Positions 5,134-6,078 of a stretch of DNA of 6,078 bases are shown here, in pieces; the stretch's first letter is position 1, and each line of letters begins with the position of its first letter. Made by a program: the position numbers and the translations under genes. The stretch covers positions 1 to 6,078 of the forward strand of contig WLMP01000056.1 in NCBI GenBank assembly GCA_009700155.1. The letters are read 5' to 3'. The notes under the pieces are model-generated. The model was not told the DNA's origin. It did not search any database and saw nothing but the letters and a program-made list of their open reading frames with translations. Source of the stretch: Actinomycetota bacterium. GTDB taxonomy: Bacteria > Actinomycetota > Actinomycetes > Nanopelagicales > Nanopelagicaceae.

Positions 5134-6078
5134 ATCAACTAAAAATTGGGATGAAGATGATGTAAAAATAAATAAATCTAGACAGTTTGGGTCTACAAAT
5201 AAAGCAAGGCCTCGAACTAAAGATCGTCCTGATTACTCAAAAGCAAAAACTGGAACAATTATTGAAGTTGACCGCGGCAGAGTCCAATGTTTGATATCTG
5301 AAAACGAGGGTCAGGTTGTAATAACAGCCATGAAAGCTCGTGAACTAGGTAAGAAATCTGTGGTTGTGGGCGACTTAGTCTCAATTGTTGGTGATACCTC
5401 AGGAAATGTCGGATCTTTAGCAAGAGTTGTAACTGTACTTCCAAGGAAAAATTCACTTACGAGAACAATTGATGACCACGCAAATGACGAAAGAGTAATT
5501 GTCGCAAATGTAGACCAGATGGCAATTGTAATAGCAACTACAAATCCAGAGCCTCGTGAGGGTTTTGTTGATCGAGCTTTAGTTGTTGCATATGACCAAG
5601 GTATTACGCCCATAATTATTATGACGAAGCAAGATTTAGGAAGTGGAGATAGCTTCTTAGAAACCTATAAAGATTTAGATATACCGGTATTTAAGATTGA
5701 TAAATCATCAGATTTATCTGACTTAAGGAATGTATTATCTAAGAAGATAACTGTACTTTTGGGTCATTCTGGAGTTGGAAAGTCAACGCTTGTAAATAAT
5801 CTACTAATAAACTCTAAGAATAAATTTATTGGTCACGACGATGAGAGTACCTTTCGTGAAACTGGTGATGTTAATGAGGTTACTGGTAGAGGTAGACACA
5901 CTTCATCAAGTGCAATTGCATTACCACTTTCATCTTCATTTTCAGGTGAGAATTTTGGTTGGATAATTGATACCCCGGGTGTGCGCTCATTTGGAGTAGC
6001 ACACGTTCAACCTTCCCGAGTAATTGCAGCATTTCCTGAGTTTGCTGAACCTGTTTCTATGTGTCCAAAAAATTGTTC
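5126..6078 (+). CDS. rsgA: Ribosome small-subunit-dependent GTPase A (RsgA/YjeQ), 3' end missing
   Basis: Circularly permuted GTPase that acts in late 30S subunit maturation. The visible 317 residues hold a basic N-terminal tail, an OB-fold RNA-binding domain (about 41-105), then GTPase motifs in the permuted order: G4 as TKQD (167-170, usually NKxD), G1 P-loop GHSGVGKS (213-220), the switch GRGRHTSS (254-261) and G3 DTPG (282-285). The C-terminal zinc domain starts at MCPKNC (312-317) and is cut by the window edge, so later zinc ligands cannot be checked. The ATG lies inside aroA, with GGAA at 5115-5118 as ribosome site (7-base spacer), and the genes overlap by 8 bases, so an aroA-rsgA operon with coupled translation is likely. 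The WDEDD lead followed by a basic, Pro/Arg-containing tail is common in actinobacterial RsgA. Confidence 0.95.
   Translation, partial: MARSTKNWDEDDVKINKSRQFGSTNKARPRTKDRPDYSKAKTGTIIEVDRGRVQCLISENEGQVVITAMKARELGKKSVVVGDLVSIVGDTSGNVGSLARVVTVLPRKNSLTRTIDDHANDERVIVANVDQMAIVIATTNPEPREGFVDRALVVAYDQGITPIIIMTKQDLGSGDSFLETYKDLDIPVFKIDKSSDLSDLRNVLSKKITVLLGHSGVGKSTLVNNLLINSKNKFIGHDDESTFRETGDVNEVTGRGRHTSSSAIALPLSSSFSGENFGWIIDTPGVRSFGVAHVQPSRVIAAFPEFAEPVSMCPKNC

Noticed and set aside
5259..5613. Two minus-strand frames opposite rsgA
   Set aside because: Both are antisense to conserved RsgA coding sequence, including its OB and G4 regions, and show no ribosome site or domain.
1..6078. Mobile elements, CRISPR repeats, tRNA or rRNA genes, toxin-antitoxin or defence genes
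   Set aside because: No transposase, integrase, spaced direct repeats, structured RNA gene or defence domain was seen. The genes are chromosomal housekeeping and stress genes with even codon use.

Overview
The window looks like a chromosomal core segment from a low-GC actinobacterium (about 40% GC by eye). The actinobacterial assignment rests on three things. There is a Kgd-type 2-oxoglutarate dehydrogenase/decarboxylase C-terminus. There is a SigR/RsrA thiol-redox sigma/anti-sigma pair with all four zinc-site residues of RsrA. And sigR-rsrA lies next to aroA-rsgA, an arrangement also seen around sigH/aroA in mycobacteria. Low GC, short intergenic gaps and overlapping genes suggest a streamlined aquatic lineage such as the freshwater Nanopelagicales (acI); that placement is inference.

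Layout from left to right: (1) the 3' part of kgd on +, entering from the left edge; (2) sodX on -, a small soluble S26-type peptidase whose stop codon overlaps the kgd stop in a shared CTAG; (3) sodN on +, a nickel superoxide dismutase with a complete nickel hook, divergent from sodX across 51 bp; (4) a perfect 15-bp inverted repeat, probably a bidirectional terminator, whose right arm is coding sequence of the next gene; (5) a minus-strand operon sigR-rsrA-hotdog thioesterase, in which sigR and rsrA overlap by ATGA; (6) a 105-bp divergent control region; (7) aroA on +, overlapping by 8 bp with (8) rsgA, which runs off the right edge.

The middle of the window is a redox-stress neighbourhood. 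SodX is expected to trim the 17-residue SodN leader so that His18 becomes the free N-terminus that binds nickel. SigR/RsrA should sense disulfide stress. Just upstream of sigR is a very good match to the SigR-type promoter, GGGAAT-N18-GTT, placed so that a transcript would begin within a few bases of the first sigR ATG. This predicts positive autoregulation and a nearly leaderless mRNA for a long sigR isoform, with a second possible start at Met29. A comparable long/short isoform arrangement is known in Streptomyces.

I see no mobile element, CRISPR array, RNA gene or clearly new system. The points most worth checking are the sigR autoregulatory promoter and its two starts, the coding sequence that doubles as a terminator stem, the thioesterase lacking the expected active-site His in the redox-sigma operon, and the divergent sodX/sodN arrangement. 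No gene-free stretch exceeds about 105 bases.
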